Source: Azospirillum canadense
Lineage (GTDB): Bacteria > Pseudomonadota > Alphaproteobacteria > Azospirillales > Azospirillaceae
Length of the DNA stretch: 64,000 nucleotides
Reading direction: 5' to 3'
NCBI RefSeq assembly: GCF_025961225.1
Contig: NZ_JAOQNG010000002.1
Location: 496,001 to 560,000, forward strand
Below the pieces are notes generated by a model. It searched no databases and was not told where the DNA came from. It saw only the letters and a program-made list of their open reading frames with translations. Both the position numbers and the translations under genes were made by a program. Below are positions 42,256 through 51,020 of the stretch, one piece after another; position 1 is the stretch's first letter, and each line of letters opens with the position of its first letter.

Positions 42256-43146
42256 ATGGACCGTCGCCGCCTCCAATCCTTCATCGCGCTCTCCGAAGAG
42301 CTGCACTTCCATCGCGCCGCCGCGCGGTGCCACATCACGCAGCCGGCGCTCAGCCAGCAACTGCAACAGCTGGAGGCCGAGTTGCAGGTGCAGCTGGTCC
42401 ACCGGAACAAGCGGCGCGTCTCCCTGACGCGCGCCGGGGAGATGTTTCTTCAGGAGGCGCGGAAGATCCTGCGGCAGATGGAGCACGCGGCCCTTCTCGC
42501 CCGCCAGACCGACCGGGGCGAGATCGGGCAGCTGTCCGTCGGGGTCACAGCCCCGGCGCTCTACATCATCTTTCCCGAGATCATGCATCAGTTCCGGACG
42601 GAACTGCCCAACGTCGGCGTCAACGTCCACGTCATGACGACCGCGGAGCAGGAGGCAGCGCTGCGGTCGGGAACCATCGACGTCGGCATCTTCCACCCGC
42701 CGCTGGACGACCAGTCGCTGTCCTCGCACCCGATCGCGCGCATGCGGTTCAACGTCGTCCTGTCCGACCGCAACCATCTGGCTTCCCGCGCCAGCCTGCG
42801 GCTGGAGGACCTGTCGAGGGAGCGCTTCATAATCTTCCCGCGGGTGATCGGGCCGCGCCTGTACGACGAGATCATCACGCTGTGCCAGCAGGCGGGCTTC
42901 AGCCCGGAGGTGATCGTGGAATCCTCCCCGGCGCAGTCGATCATCGCGCTGGCGGCCGCGGACTTCGGCATCGGGCTCATCGCGTCGCGCCTTCAGCAAT
43001 TCGACCGTCCGGGCGTCGTCTACCGCCCGCTGGATGGGCCGGCGCCCTATCTCACGCTCGGCGTCGCCTACCCGAGCGACGAGACATCGCCGGCAATCCG
43101 GGCCTTCCTGGACGTGGCGACGGCGGTCGGCGAAGGGCTGCAATGA
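42256..43146 (+). CDS. LysR-family transcriptional regulator
   Basis: 296 residues from ATG 42256. HTH: LQSFIALSEELHFHRAAARC, HITQPALSQQLQQLEAEL. The effector domain begins GQLSVGVTAPALYIIFPEIM and ends with a typical VYRPLDGPAPYLTLGVAYPS. LysR proteins bind upstream DNA as tetramers and switch on with a pathway metabolite. Unusually for the class it is co-oriented with its likely target operon, which starts 115 bp downstream. Confidence 0.9.
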   Translation: MDRRRLQSFIALSEELHFHRAAARCHITQPALSQQLQQLEAELQVQLVHRNKRRVSLTRAGEMFLQEARKILRQMEHAALLARQTDRGEIGQLSVGVTAPALYIIFPEIMHQFRTELPNVGVNVHVMTTAEQEAALRSGTIDVGIFHPPLDDQSLSSHPIARMRFNVVLSDRNHLASRASLRLEDLSRERFIIFPRVIGPRLYDEIITLCQQAGFSPEVIVESSPAQSIIALAAADFGIGLIASRLQQFDRPGVVYRPLDGPAPYLTLGVAYPSDETSPAIRAFLDVATAVGEGLQ

Positions 43147-43188
43147 TAGATTGCTATCGCTTTCCGCTCTGATAATTTAATCTTATCA
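43145..43188. promoter_or_regulatory. LysR-type operator cluster upstream of the sugar-acid operon
   Basis: Two inverted repeats in an AT-rich gap: GATAG-ATTG-CTATC at 43145-43158, and TGATAA (43170-43175) pairing with TTATCA (43183-43188) across 7 bases. They share the TGATA/TATCA core with the site at the lysR start. The promoter would lie between here and the start at 43261. Confidence 0.6.
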
Positions 43189-43260
43189 ATCAATCATTTT
43201 AAATCGTTGGACCTACTTAGTTGGCTTATCCTATCGTCTGCGCCGCGGAGGATAATGCCC

Positions 43261-44244
43261 ATGAAACTGTTCATGATTGGCGAGGCGGCCCATCACAAAG
43301 AAAAACTGGCAGCCTTTCTGAAGACTTCCTGCGAGATCGTCGCGCTGCCGCGCGAAGCGGCCTCTTCGTCGGAGTTCGACAGCGCAATCGGCCGCGACGA
43401 TGTCGTCGTGTCTTTGCGCTTCGCCCGCAAGGACGGGCCGGCGCCGGCCTTCCGGCTGCTGCATGTGCCCGGCGCCGGGCTGGACGGCATCGACATGGCG
43501 TCGCTGCCGGCCGGATGCACGGTCTGCAACGTCTTCGAGCATGAAATCCCCATCGCCGAGTTCGTCCTCGCGGCCATGCTGCAATGGGAGATCCGGCTGG
43601 ACGAGCTGCGCCGCTCCTTCGCCACGGACAGCTGGCCGGACGTCTACCGGGCGCGTGTGCCGCATGGCGAGATTTATGGCAAGACGCTGGGGCTGATCGG
43701 CTTCGGCCGCATCGGGCGGACCATCGCGCGGCGCGCCCGCGCCTTCGGCACGCGCGTGATCGCGATGGATGCCATGCCCGCCGCCCCCGGTGAACTGGCG
43801 GACGCCGTGCTGCCCCCCACCGGCCTGCCGGAGTTGCTGGCCGCTGCCGACTTCCTGGTCGTGTCCTGCCCGCTGACGGCGGAGACGCGCGGGCTGATCG
43901 GCGCCGACCAGTTCCGGGCCATGAAGCCCTCGGCCGTGCTGATCAACGTCTCCCGCGCGCCGATCGTCGACGAGGCGGCGCTGTACGACGCGCTATCGCA
44001 CCGGATCATCGCCGGGGCCTTCCTGGACGTCTGGTACGGCTACCCCACCGGCAGCGACGACCGTGTCCCGCCCGCGCGCTTCCGGTTCGAGGATCTTCCC
44101 AACGCTTTCTGCACGCCGCACTCGTCGGCTTGGACGAGCAGCCTGCCCGAGCGGCGCTACGCCTTCATCGCGCAGAACATCGACCGGCTCCGGGCCGGCG
44201 AGCCGCTGGTGAACGTGGTCCGCGCGCCCTCTCAAAACGCCTAA
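43261..44244 (+). CDS. D-isomer-specific 2-hydroxyacid dehydrogenase
   Basis: 327 residues; ATG 43261 stands 9 bases after GGAGG, better than the ATG at 43255. The Rossmann loop GLIGFGRIGRTIARRA, the catalytic Arg in INVSRAPIVDEAAL and the His in CTPHSSAWTSS are present. The loop usually reading DVFxxEP is AFLDVWYGYPTGSDD, so the usual Glu is replaced, as in some atypical members. Only distantly like the dehydrogenase at 1350-2303. It starts the LysR-linked operon and presumably oxidises or reduces a sugar-acid derivative. Confidence 0.87.
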   Translation: MKLFMIGEAAHHKEKLAAFLKTSCEIVALPREAASSSEFDSAIGRDDVVVSLRFARKDGPAPAFRLLHVPGAGLDGIDMASLPAGCTVCNVFEHEIPIAEFVLAAMLQWEIRLDELRRSFATDSWPDVYRARVPHGEIYGKTLGLIGFGRIGRTIARRARAFGTRVIAMDAMPAAPGELADAVLPPTGLPELLAAADFLVVSCPLTAETRGLIGADQFRAMKPSAVLINVSRAPIVDEAALYDALSHRIIAGAFLDVWYGYPTGSDDRVPPARFRFEDLPNAFCTPHSSAWTSSLPERRYAFIAQNIDRLRAGEPLVNVVRAPSQNA

Positions 44245-44259
44245 GGAGCAAAGAGTTTC

Positions 44260-45480
44260 ATGATCCGGGACAACGAAGACATCGCCCGGCGGACCGCCGG
44301 CACGCCGATCAAGATCACCGGCGTGAAGACGGTCGTGGTCAACGCCGAGATGCGCAACTGGATCTTCGTGAAGGTGCTGACCGACCAGCCCGGCCTGTAC
44401 GGCTGGGGCGAGGCGAGCCTGAACTGGAAGACCCGCGCCGTCACCGGCGCCGTGGAGGACCTGGAGCCGATGCTGCTGGGCCGCGACCCGCGCGACATCG
44501 AGCAGTGCGTCCGCGCCATGAACAAGTTCAGCTACTACAACCTCGGCATGGTCGGGGTGACCGCCATCAGCGGCATCGAGCACGCGCTGTGGGATATCTT
44601 CGGCAAGAGCGTCGGCCTGCCGGTGTGGCGCCTGCTCGGCGGCAAGGTGCGCGACAGCGTGCGCGTCTACACCCACCTCGGCCTCGGCGAGATGAAGTCG
44701 GTCTACGAGACCTTCGACGTCGGCTCCCTGAAGGAGCGTGCCGCGGCGGTGGTGGAGAAGGGCTACGACGCGCTGAAGGTGGTCTTCATCCCCTACGGCG
44801 CGCACACCGCCCCTATCCCGGCCCAGCGCCACGTCGGCAAGATGATGGAGGCACTGCGCACCACCGTCGGCGACGGCGTGGACATCATGATCGACTTCCA
44901 CGGCCGTCCGGGGTCCATCGCCGCGGCCATGGGCTTCATCCGCGAGCTTGAGCCCTACCGCCCGATGTTCTGCGAGGAGCCGGTCCAGCCCGGCGACACC
45001 GAGGCGCTGCGCATCATCGCCGAGAAGGCCGAATGCCCCATCGCGTCGGGCGAGCGGCTGGTCGGCATCAAGGAGTTCCAGCCCGTCTTCAACCAGCGCG
45101 CCCTGCACATCGCCCAGCCGGACCTGAACCACACCGGCGGCCTGCTGGAAGGCAAGCGCATCGCCGCGGCGGCGGAGGCTGCCCTGATCGGCATCGCGCC
45201 GCACAACCCCAACGGCCCGCTGGCCGGCGTGGCGGCCCTGCACTTCGACGTCTCCACCCCGAACTTCGTGATCCAGGAGGAGATGAGCGGCGCCGTGCCC
45301 TGGTACGACGACGTGGTACAGACCCCGATCCGCCGCGTCGGCAGCGCCTGGGAGGTGCCGGATCTCCCCGGCTTCGGCATCGAGGTGAACGAGGCCGAGG
45401 CCGCCAAGCACCCCTTCAAGCCCGAGGTCATGCACGCGATGTCCGCCGTGCTGGAAGACGGCACTATCGTCGATTGGTGA
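44260..45480 (+). CDS. Enolase-superfamily sugar-acid dehydratase (galactonate dehydratase-like)
   Basis: 406 residues of the mandelate racemase group. Key residues: LKVVFIP at strand 2, IMIDFHGR (Asp ligand), FCEEPV (Glu ligand), IASGERLV (Glu ligand) and the catalytic His in IAPHNPNGP. It shares the DgoD-like FHGR and APHxPxGP motifs with the dehydratase at 2309-3457 but differs at strand 2 (FIPYGAHTAP), so a related but different aldonic acid is likely. 15 bp after the dehydrogenase. Confidence 0.87.
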   Translation: MIRDNEDIARRTAGTPIKITGVKTVVVNAEMRNWIFVKVLTDQPGLYGWGEASLNWKTRAVTGAVEDLEPMLLGRDPRDIEQCVRAMNKFSYYNLGMVGVTAISGIEHALWDIFGKSVGLPVWRLLGGKVRDSVRVYTHLGLGEMKSVYETFDVGSLKERAAAVVEKGYDALKVVFIPYGAHTAPIPAQRHVGKMMEALRTTVGDGVDIMIDFHGRPGSIAAAMGFIRELEPYRPMFCEEPVQPGDTEALRIIAEKAECPIASGERLVGIKEFQPVFNQRALHIAQPDLNHTGGLLEGKRIAAAAEAALIGIAPHNPNGPLAGVAALHFDVSTPNFVIQEEMSGAVPWYDDVVQTPIRRVGSAWEVPDLPGFGIEVNEAEAAKHPFKPEVMHAMSAVLEDGTIVDW

Positions 45481-45488
45481 GAACAACA

Positions 45489-46562
45489 ATGCGCACTTTC
45501 AGCACCCCCGGTGACGTCTACAACGCCGTGCCGCCCCGCGTGGTCTTCGGCGCCGGGACGTCCGAGCGGATCGCCGAGGAGGTCGACCGGCTGGGCGCGC
45601 GGCGCGCGCTGGTCGTTTCCACCCCCGGCCGCAGCGGCATGGCGGAGCGGATCGTCGCCCAGCTGGGCGACCGCTGCATCGGCCTGCTGCCCGAAGCCGT
45701 CTCCCAGGTGCCCATCGAGCTGGCCCGGCGCGGCCAGGCGCGGGCGAAGGAGATGGGCGCCGACTGCCTCGTCAGCGTCGGCGGCGGTGCCTCCATCGGG
45801 CTCGGCAAGGCCATCGCGCTGGAACTGGCCGTGCCGGTCATCGCGGTGCCGACCACCTATTCCGGGTCGGAGATGACCGGCTTCTGCGGCATCACCATCG
45901 ACGGCGTCAAGCGCATGCACAAGAGCCTGCGCATGCTGGCCAGCACGGTGGTCTACGACCCGGCGCTGTCGGCGTCCCTGCCGCTGGACGTGAGTGCCGC
46001 CAGCGCCATGAACGCGCTCGCCCACTGCGTGGACGTCGTCTATGTGCCGACGGCAAGCCCGGTCATCGTGCAGGCAGCCATCGAGGGCGCGCGGGTGATC
46101 ATGGACGCCCTGCCCCGCGTCGCCCGCCGGCCCGACGACCTGGAGGCCCGCGGCGACCTGCTGTACGGCGGCTATCTGGCCGGCGCGGCGCTGACCGGCG
46201 GCTTCGCGCTTCAGCACGGCGTGGCCCATGTGCTGGGCGGCACCTACGGCGTGCCGCACGGGCTGTCCCACGCGCTGGTGCTGCCGCACGTCGCCGCCTA
46301 CAACGCCCGCTTCGCGCCCGAGGCGCTGGGCCGGATCGCCGAGGCGATGGGCGTGGCGGAGGTCGGCGGCGCCATCTTCGACGTCATGAAGACGGCGGGG
46401 CTGCCGACGCGGCTGGCCGACGTCGGCTTCTCCGAAAGCTCCATCCCGGAGGCGGCGCGCATCACGGTGGAGACCGACGACGGCAGCAACCCGGGGCCGG
46501 TGACCGAGGAGGCCGTCCGCGGGATCCTGGACGCGGCCTTCCACGGGCGGCGTCCCGGCTGA
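45489..46562 (+). CDS. Iron-containing alcohol dehydrogenase (maleylacetate reductase-like)
   Basis: 357 residues. The NAD(P) loop LVSVGGGASIGLGKAIALEL, AVPTTYSGSEMTGFCGI, and the metal-binding segments ASAMNALAHCVDVVY, LQHGVAHVLGGTYGVPHGLS and HALVLP are clear. Maleylacetate reductases and lactaldehyde-type reductases share this form. In this operon it may reduce the aldehyde or keto acid made after dehydration and cleavage. ATG lies 8 bp after the dehydratase stop. Confidence 0.87.
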   Translation: MRTFSTPGDVYNAVPPRVVFGAGTSERIAEEVDRLGARRALVVSTPGRSGMAERIVAQLGDRCIGLLPEAVSQVPIELARRGQARAKEMGADCLVSVGGGASIGLGKAIALELAVPVIAVPTTYSGSEMTGFCGITIDGVKRMHKSLRMLASTVVYDPALSASLPLDVSAASAMNALAHCVDVVYVPTASPVIVQAAIEGARVIMDALPRVARRPDDLEARGDLLYGGYLAGAALTGGFALQHGVAHVLGGTYGVPHGLSHALVLPHVAAYNARFAPEALGRIAEAMGVAEVGGAIFDVMKTAGLPTRLADVGFSESSIPEAARITVETDDGSNPGPVTEEAVRGILDAAFHGRRPG

Positions 46563-46627
46563 CGCCCCGACTAACGAACGATTTCAACAAAACCGACAGC
46601 AAAAACACCTTACGGGAGGATACGAGG

Positions 46628-47635
46628 ATGCTGGTCAATCGCAGGACGTTCCTGGCAGCGACCGCCGCGGCGGCAACGGTCGGTCCGTTCGTGTCGCGGG
46701 CACGGGCGGCCGACTTCAGCTGGAAGTTCGGCCACGGCTTCCCGGCCACCCACCCCCTGCACGTCCGCGCGGTCGAGGCGGCGGAGCGGATCAAGAAGGA
46801 CAGCAACGGCCGGGTCGACATCGCCGTCTTCCCGAACAGCCAGCTGGGCGGTGACAGCGACCTGCTGGCCCAGGTCCGGTCCGGTGGCATCGAGTTCTTC
46901 AGCACCGGCGGCCTGATCCTGTCCACGCTGGTGCCGGTGGCCTCGATCAACGGCATGGGCTTCGCCTTCAAGGATTACGACGCCGTGTGGAAGGCCATGG
47001 ACGGCGATCTCGGCTCCTATGTCCGCAAGGGCTTCGACAAGGTCGGCCTGCACACCTTCGAGCGCATCTGGGACAACGGCTTCCGCCAGATCACCACGCG
47101 CAACAAGCCGATCAACGGGCCGGAGGATCTGGGCAACTTCAAGATCCGCGTGCCGGTTAGCCCGGTCTACGTCTCCCTGTTCAAGGCGCTGGGCGGCTCG
47201 CCGGCCAGCATCAACCTGGGCGAGGTCTATTCCGCGCTCCAGACCGGCGTGGTCGACGGCCAGGAGAACCCGCTGGTGGTCGCCGACACCGCCAAGTTCT
47301 ACGAGGTGCAGAAGTACTGCTCGCTGACCAACCACGTCTGGGACGGGTCGTGGATCGTCATGAACGGCCGGGCCTGGAAGTCGCTGCCGGATGACCTGCG
47401 CGAGGTCGTCAGCCGCGGCTTCAACGAGAGCGGCCTGCAGCAGCGCCAGGACATCGCCGGGCTGAACAGCGCGCTCCAGGCCTCGCTGGCGCAGAAGGGG
47501 CTGGTCTTCAACACGACCGATCCGGAGCCCTTCCGCGCCGCACTGCGCAAGTCCGGCTTCTATGGCGAGTGGAAGGCCAAGTACGGCGACGAGGCCTGGG
47601 GCGTCTTTGAGAAGTCCGTGGGCGCCCTGACGTGA
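46628..47635 (+). CDS. TRAP transporter solute-binding protein (DctP family)
   Basis: 335 residues. The N-terminus has a twin-arginine-like signal (NRRTFLAATAAAATVGPFVS, RARA cleavage). The DctP fold shows HGFPATHPLHVRAVEAAERI, VFPNSQLGGDSDLLAQVRSG, the carboxylate-binding Arg in GNFKIRVPVSPVYVSLFKAL, and NLGEVYSALQTGVVDGQENP. It captures a carboxylate, likely a sugar acid, in the periplasm. A good GGGAGGA precedes the ATG. Confidence 0.93.
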   Translation: MLVNRRTFLAATAAAATVGPFVSRARAADFSWKFGHGFPATHPLHVRAVEAAERIKKDSNGRVDIAVFPNSQLGGDSDLLAQVRSGGIEFFSTGGLILSTLVPVASINGMGFAFKDYDAVWKAMDGDLGSYVRKGFDKVGLHTFERIWDNGFRQITTRNKPINGPEDLGNFKIRVPVSPVYVSLFKALGGSPASINLGEVYSALQTGVVDGQENPLVVADTAKFYEVQKYCSLTNHVWDGSWIVMNGRAWKSLPDDLREVVSRGFNESGLQQRQDIAGLNSALQASLAQKGLVFNTTDPEPFRAALRKSGFYGEWKAKYGDEAWGVFEKSVGALT

Positions 47636-49533
47636 GCACCCTCGCCCACGAGGATCCGGGCGCGAAGCCGGGCGGAGCGGCCGAGGCCGCGTCCGCCCGG
47701 GGTGGCGGGTCGGGCGCGCTGGCGCGCCTGGACGCCGCACTCGGCATGGTCGTGGAGATCCCGGTGGCGCTGCTCGTCGCCACCGAGATCATCCTGCTGT
47801 TCTCCGGCATCGTGGCGCGCTATGTGCTCCACACTCCGATCACCTGGTCGGACGAGCTGGCTTCCATCCTGTTCCTCTGGCTCGCCATGCTCGGCTCGGT
47901 GGTCGCCTTCCGCCGGGGCGAGCACATGCGCATGACCGCCTTCGTCGGCTGGGCGTCGCCGCCCGTGCGGGCCTTCCTGGACGTCTTCGCCGTGGCGGCG
48001 GCGCTGGGATTCCTGCTGCTGGTCATCGCGCCGGCCGCGGAGTTTGCCATCGAGGAATACGAGATCGTCACGCCGGCGCTGGAGATCTCCAACATGGTCC
48101 GGGCGGCGGCCCTGCCGGTCGGGCTGGGGCTGATGATCGCCACGGCGCTGATCCGGCTGGGCCGGGTGGGCAGCGTGCGGCTGGTGGCCGGTGCGGCGGC
48201 GCTGGTCGTCGCGCTGATGGCCGCCTTCGTCCTGCTGCAGCCGGCGCTGGCCGGGCTCGGCAAGCTCAACCTGCTGATCTTCTTCGTCGGCATCGTCGCG
48301 GGCACCGTCTTCGCAGGCGTGCCCATCGCTTTCTCCTTCGGCCTCGCCAGCTTCGGCTATCTCGCTTTGACGACGAAGGTACCGCTGCTCGTCGTCATCG
48401 GCCGCATGGACGAGGGCATGTCGCACCTGATCCTGCTGTCGGTGCCGCTGTTCGTCTTCCTCGGCCTGCTGATCGAGATGACCGGCATGGCGCGGGCCAT
48501 GGTGGCGGTTCTGGCGAACCTGCTGGGCCATGTGCGCGGCGGGCTGTCCTATGTGCTGATCGGTGCGATGTACCTCGTCTCCGGCATCTCCGGGGCCAAG
48601 GCCGCGGACATGGCGGCGGTGGCCCCGGTGCTGTTCCCGGAGATGAAGGCCCGCGGCGCCAAGCCCGGCGACCTTGTGGCCCTGCTGGCGGCGACCGGCG
48701 CCCAGACCGAGACCATCCCGCCCAGCATCGTCCTGATCACCATCGGTTCGGTCACCGGCGTGTCCATCGCCGCGCTGTTCACCGGCGGCCTGCTGCCCGG
48801 CGTCGTCCTGGCCGCGATGCTCTGCGTCGTGGTCTGGTACCGCTACCGCGGCGAGGACCTGTCCCACGTCCGCCGCCCCACCGGGCGGGAACTGGGCCGC
48901 AGCCTGGTCGTGGCGCTGCCCGCGCTGGCCTTGCCCTTCGTCATCCGGGCGGCGGTGGTCGAGGGCGTGGCCACGGCGACCGAGGTGTCGACCATCGGCA
49001 TCATCTATTCCATCGCCGTCGGGCTGATGGTCTACCGCCGCTTCGACTGGCGGCGGGTCGTCCCGATGCTGGTGGAGACGGCGGCCCTGTCCGGCGCCAT
49101 CCTGCTGATCATCGGCACGGCGACCGGCATGGCTTGGTGCCTGACCCGGTCGGGCTTCTCCACCGACCTCGCGCAGTTCATGGCCGGCCTGCCGGGCGGC
49201 TCCTTCACCTTCCTGGCCGTGTCCATCGTCGCCTTCGTCATCCTGGGCAGCGTGCTGGAGGGCATCCCCGCCATCGTTCTGTTCGGGCCGCTGCTGTTCC
49301 CCATCGCCCGCCAGATGGGCGTGCACGAGGTGCAGTACGCCATGGTCGTCATCCTCGCCATGGGCATGGGCCTGTTCGCCCCGCCCTTTGGCGTCGGCTA
49401 CTACGTCGCCTCGGCCATCGGGCGTGTCAGCCCGGACGAGGGCATGCGGCCGATCCTGGGCTATCTGGCCGCGCTGATGGTCGGGCTGGCCCTGGTCGCC
49501 GCCATCCCCTGGCTGTCGATCGGCTTCCTGTAA
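47632..49533 (+). CDS. Fused TRAP transporter permease (DctQ-DctM)
   Basis: 633 residues. Residues 1-180 are a DctQ-like four-helix small subunit (ILFLWLAMLGSVVAFRRGEH, MRMTAF), joined by helices around residues 180-205 to a DctM-type large subunit (about 210-633) starting LLIFFVGIVAGTVFAGVPIA. The DctM landmarks VPLFVFLGLLIEMTGMARAM, GISGAKAADMAAVAPVLFPE and GMGLFAPPFGVGYY are present. It drives sodium-coupled uptake. GTG start overlaps the dctP stop as GTGA. Confidence 0.93.
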   Translation: MSTLAHEDPGAKPGGAAEAASARGGGSGALARLDAALGMVVEIPVALLVATEIILLFSGIVARYVLHTPITWSDELASILFLWLAMLGSVVAFRRGEHMRMTAFVGWASPPVRAFLDVFAVAAALGFLLLVIAPAAEFAIEEYEIVTPALEISNMVRAAALPVGLGLMIATALIRLGRVGSVRLVAGAAALVVALMAAFVLLQPALAGLGKLNLLIFFVGIVAGTVFAGVPIAFSFGLASFGYLALTTKVPLLVVIGRMDEGMSHLILLSVPLFVFLGLLIEMTGMARAMVAVLANLLGHVRGGLSYVLIGAMYLVSGISGAKAADMAAVAPVLFPEMKARGAKPGDLVALLAATGAQTETIPPSIVLITIGSVTGVSIAALFTGGLLPGVVLAAMLCVVVWYRYRGEDLSHVRRPTGRELGRSLVVALPALALPFVIRAAVVEGVATATEVSTIGIIYSIAVGLMVYRRFDWRRVVPMLVETAALSGAILLIIGTATGMAWCLTRSGFSTDLAQFMAGLPGGSFTFLAVSIVAFVILGSVLEGIPAIVLFGPLLFPIARQMGVHEVQYAMVVILAMGMGLFAPPFGVGYYVASAIGRVSPDEGMRPILGYLAALMVGLALVAAIPWLSIGFL

Positions 49534-49690
49534 GCGGTGAAGTGCGGCGCGCGGCGGGGCCTTCCCGGCGCGCGCCGTGCGACGTTTGAAACGCTGTGAA
49601 ACATGAAACGCTGTGATGTCGCACGGGCGGATTCCGCCCGTTTGTGATTCTTATCCGAGTGGATTTGGGGTGGTGAGGGCAATGGATAAA

Positions 49691-49713
49691 CCCTCTCCCC
49701 AGAGGGGAGAGGG
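49691..49713. repeat. CCCTCTCCC-family palindrome
   Basis: Arms CCCTCTCCCC and GGGGAGAGGG around AGA, 158 bp past the TRAP permease stop. The gene-free stretch 49534-49838 holds this hairpin and the two Fur-box-like sites, and nothing else I can support. Confidence 0.8.
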
Positions 49714-49723
49714 AATTCATAAC

Positions 49724-49798
49724 GAAAATGAGAGTCATTATCATTTAGGCTGTTTCGTCGCCGCCTGCACCATGATAATAAGAGTAATTCTCATTATC
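49724..49798. promoter_or_regulatory. Two Fur-box-like iron-response sites
   Basis: Site 1 at 49724-49742 reads GAAAATGAGAGTCATTATC and matches the classical 19-base Fur box at 16 positions by my count. Site 2 at 49774-49798 is an overlapping array starting GATAATAAGAG and ending CTCATTATC. Both precede the PepSY gene by 40-115 bases, so iron repression is likely. Confidence 0.65.
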
Positions 49799-49838
49799 CG
49801 CCCGCCGGACGGGCGGCAACCCTTTTCGATGTTGGATC

Positions 49839-51011
49839 ATGGCGACACAGCCCCGCTCCGCCCGCCCCTGGTACCGCGCGCTTCAGACCATCCACCTCTG
49901 GATCGGGCTCATCCTGTGCCTGCCGCTGGCGGTGCTTGGCATCACCGGCGCGATTCTCGTGTTCGAGCACGAGCTTGAGGATCTGTTCTCCGCCCCCACA
50001 GCCCGGACGATGGCGGTGGGCGAGCCGCAATCGGTCGCCGCGATCCTGGACGCGGCGAAGGCCAACGCGCCGCAAGGGCTGGCGCCCGGTATGGTGTTCC
50101 TGCCGGACGCGGCGGGCGAGCCGGCCTCGGTCCGCTTGATGGCGCCGGGGCGCAGCGGACCGGGCGGCGGCGGGGCCACCATGCTGGTCGACCCGGTCTC
50201 GCTGGCGGTGTTGAAGACCAGCAAGCCGGGCGGCGGCGGGCTGATGCGGCAAATCTTCATGCTGCACGCCAACCTGCTGATCCCCGACCGCAACGGCCGG
50301 GACGTCGTCGGCTGGCTGGGCGTGGCGATGCTGGTGCTGGGCGTGTCGGGGCTGGTGCTGTGGTGGCCGCGGCCGGACCGCTGGAAGGAGGCCTTCCGGG
50401 TCAAGCGCGGGGCGCGCGGGGTGCGGCTGCACCGGGAACTGCACGGTGCCGTCGGCATCTGGACGCTGGCGATCTTCGTGGTGGTCAGCTTCACCGGCGT
50501 CTACATCACCTTTCCGCAAACGCTGAACAGCGTCGTCGCCATGGCCTCCCCCACCCGCGACCTGCGCGCGGCGGTGAAGGTGGAGCCGGTGCGGGGTGCG
50601 GAGCCCGCCGGACCGGATCAGGCGGTGGCGCTGGCACTCGCCGCCGTGCCCGACGGCCGGGTCCGCACGGTCGGCCTGCCGGCGCGGCCCGACCAAGCCT
50701 ACCGCATCACCCTCGCCCGCCCGGACGCCCGTCCGGGAGCGCCGGCGGTCACCGCCTTCGTCGATCCCTGGACCGCCCGCGTCGTGGAGGTCCGCGACCC
50801 CCGCAGCTATTCGGCGGGCGAGACCTTCGTCGCTTGGCAGCGGCCGCTGCACGCCGGACAGGGGCTGGGCTGGCTGTGGAAGGTTCTGGTGTTCCTGTCC
50901 GGCGTCCTGCCGCCCCTGTTCGCGGTCACCGGCACGGCCATGTGGTACCTGAAGCGCCGCAACCGCCGCGCCAAGGACGCCGAGCGCGCGGCGGCCCGGG
51001 CGACGGTCTGA
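49839..51011 (+). CDS. PepSY-associated membrane protein (iron-uptake linked)
   Basis: 390 residues with four membrane helices: WIGLILCLPLAVLGITGAIL near the N-terminus, GWLGVAMLVLGVSGLVLWWP, IWTLAIFVVVSFTGVYITFP in the middle, and VLVFLSGVLPPLFAVTGTAM at the C-terminus. This is the PepSY_TM layout, found beside TonB-dependent siderophore receptors and thought to reduce ferric siderophores in the periplasm. His residues in the helices (TIHLWIG, HANLLIP, LHRELHGA) could bind heme. No receptor gene is adjacent. Fur-box-like sites lie upstream. Confidence 0.85.
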   Translation: MATQPRSARPWYRALQTIHLWIGLILCLPLAVLGITGAILVFEHELEDLFSAPTARTMAVGEPQSVAAILDAAKANAPQGLAPGMVFLPDAAGEPASVRLMAPGRSGPGGGGATMLVDPVSLAVLKTSKPGGGGLMRQIFMLHANLLIPDRNGRDVVGWLGVAMLVLGVSGLVLWWPRPDRWKEAFRVKRGARGVRLHRELHGAVGIWTLAIFVVVSFTGVYITFPQTLNSVVAMASPTRDLRAAVKVEPVRGAEPAGPDQAVALALAAVPDGRVRTVGLPARPDQAYRITLARPDARPGAPAVTAFVDPWTARVVEVRDPRSYSAGETFVAWQRPLHAGQGLGWLWKVLVFLSGVLPPLFAVTGTAMWYLKRRNRRAKDAERAAARATV

Positions 51012-51020
51012 GACGTCACG

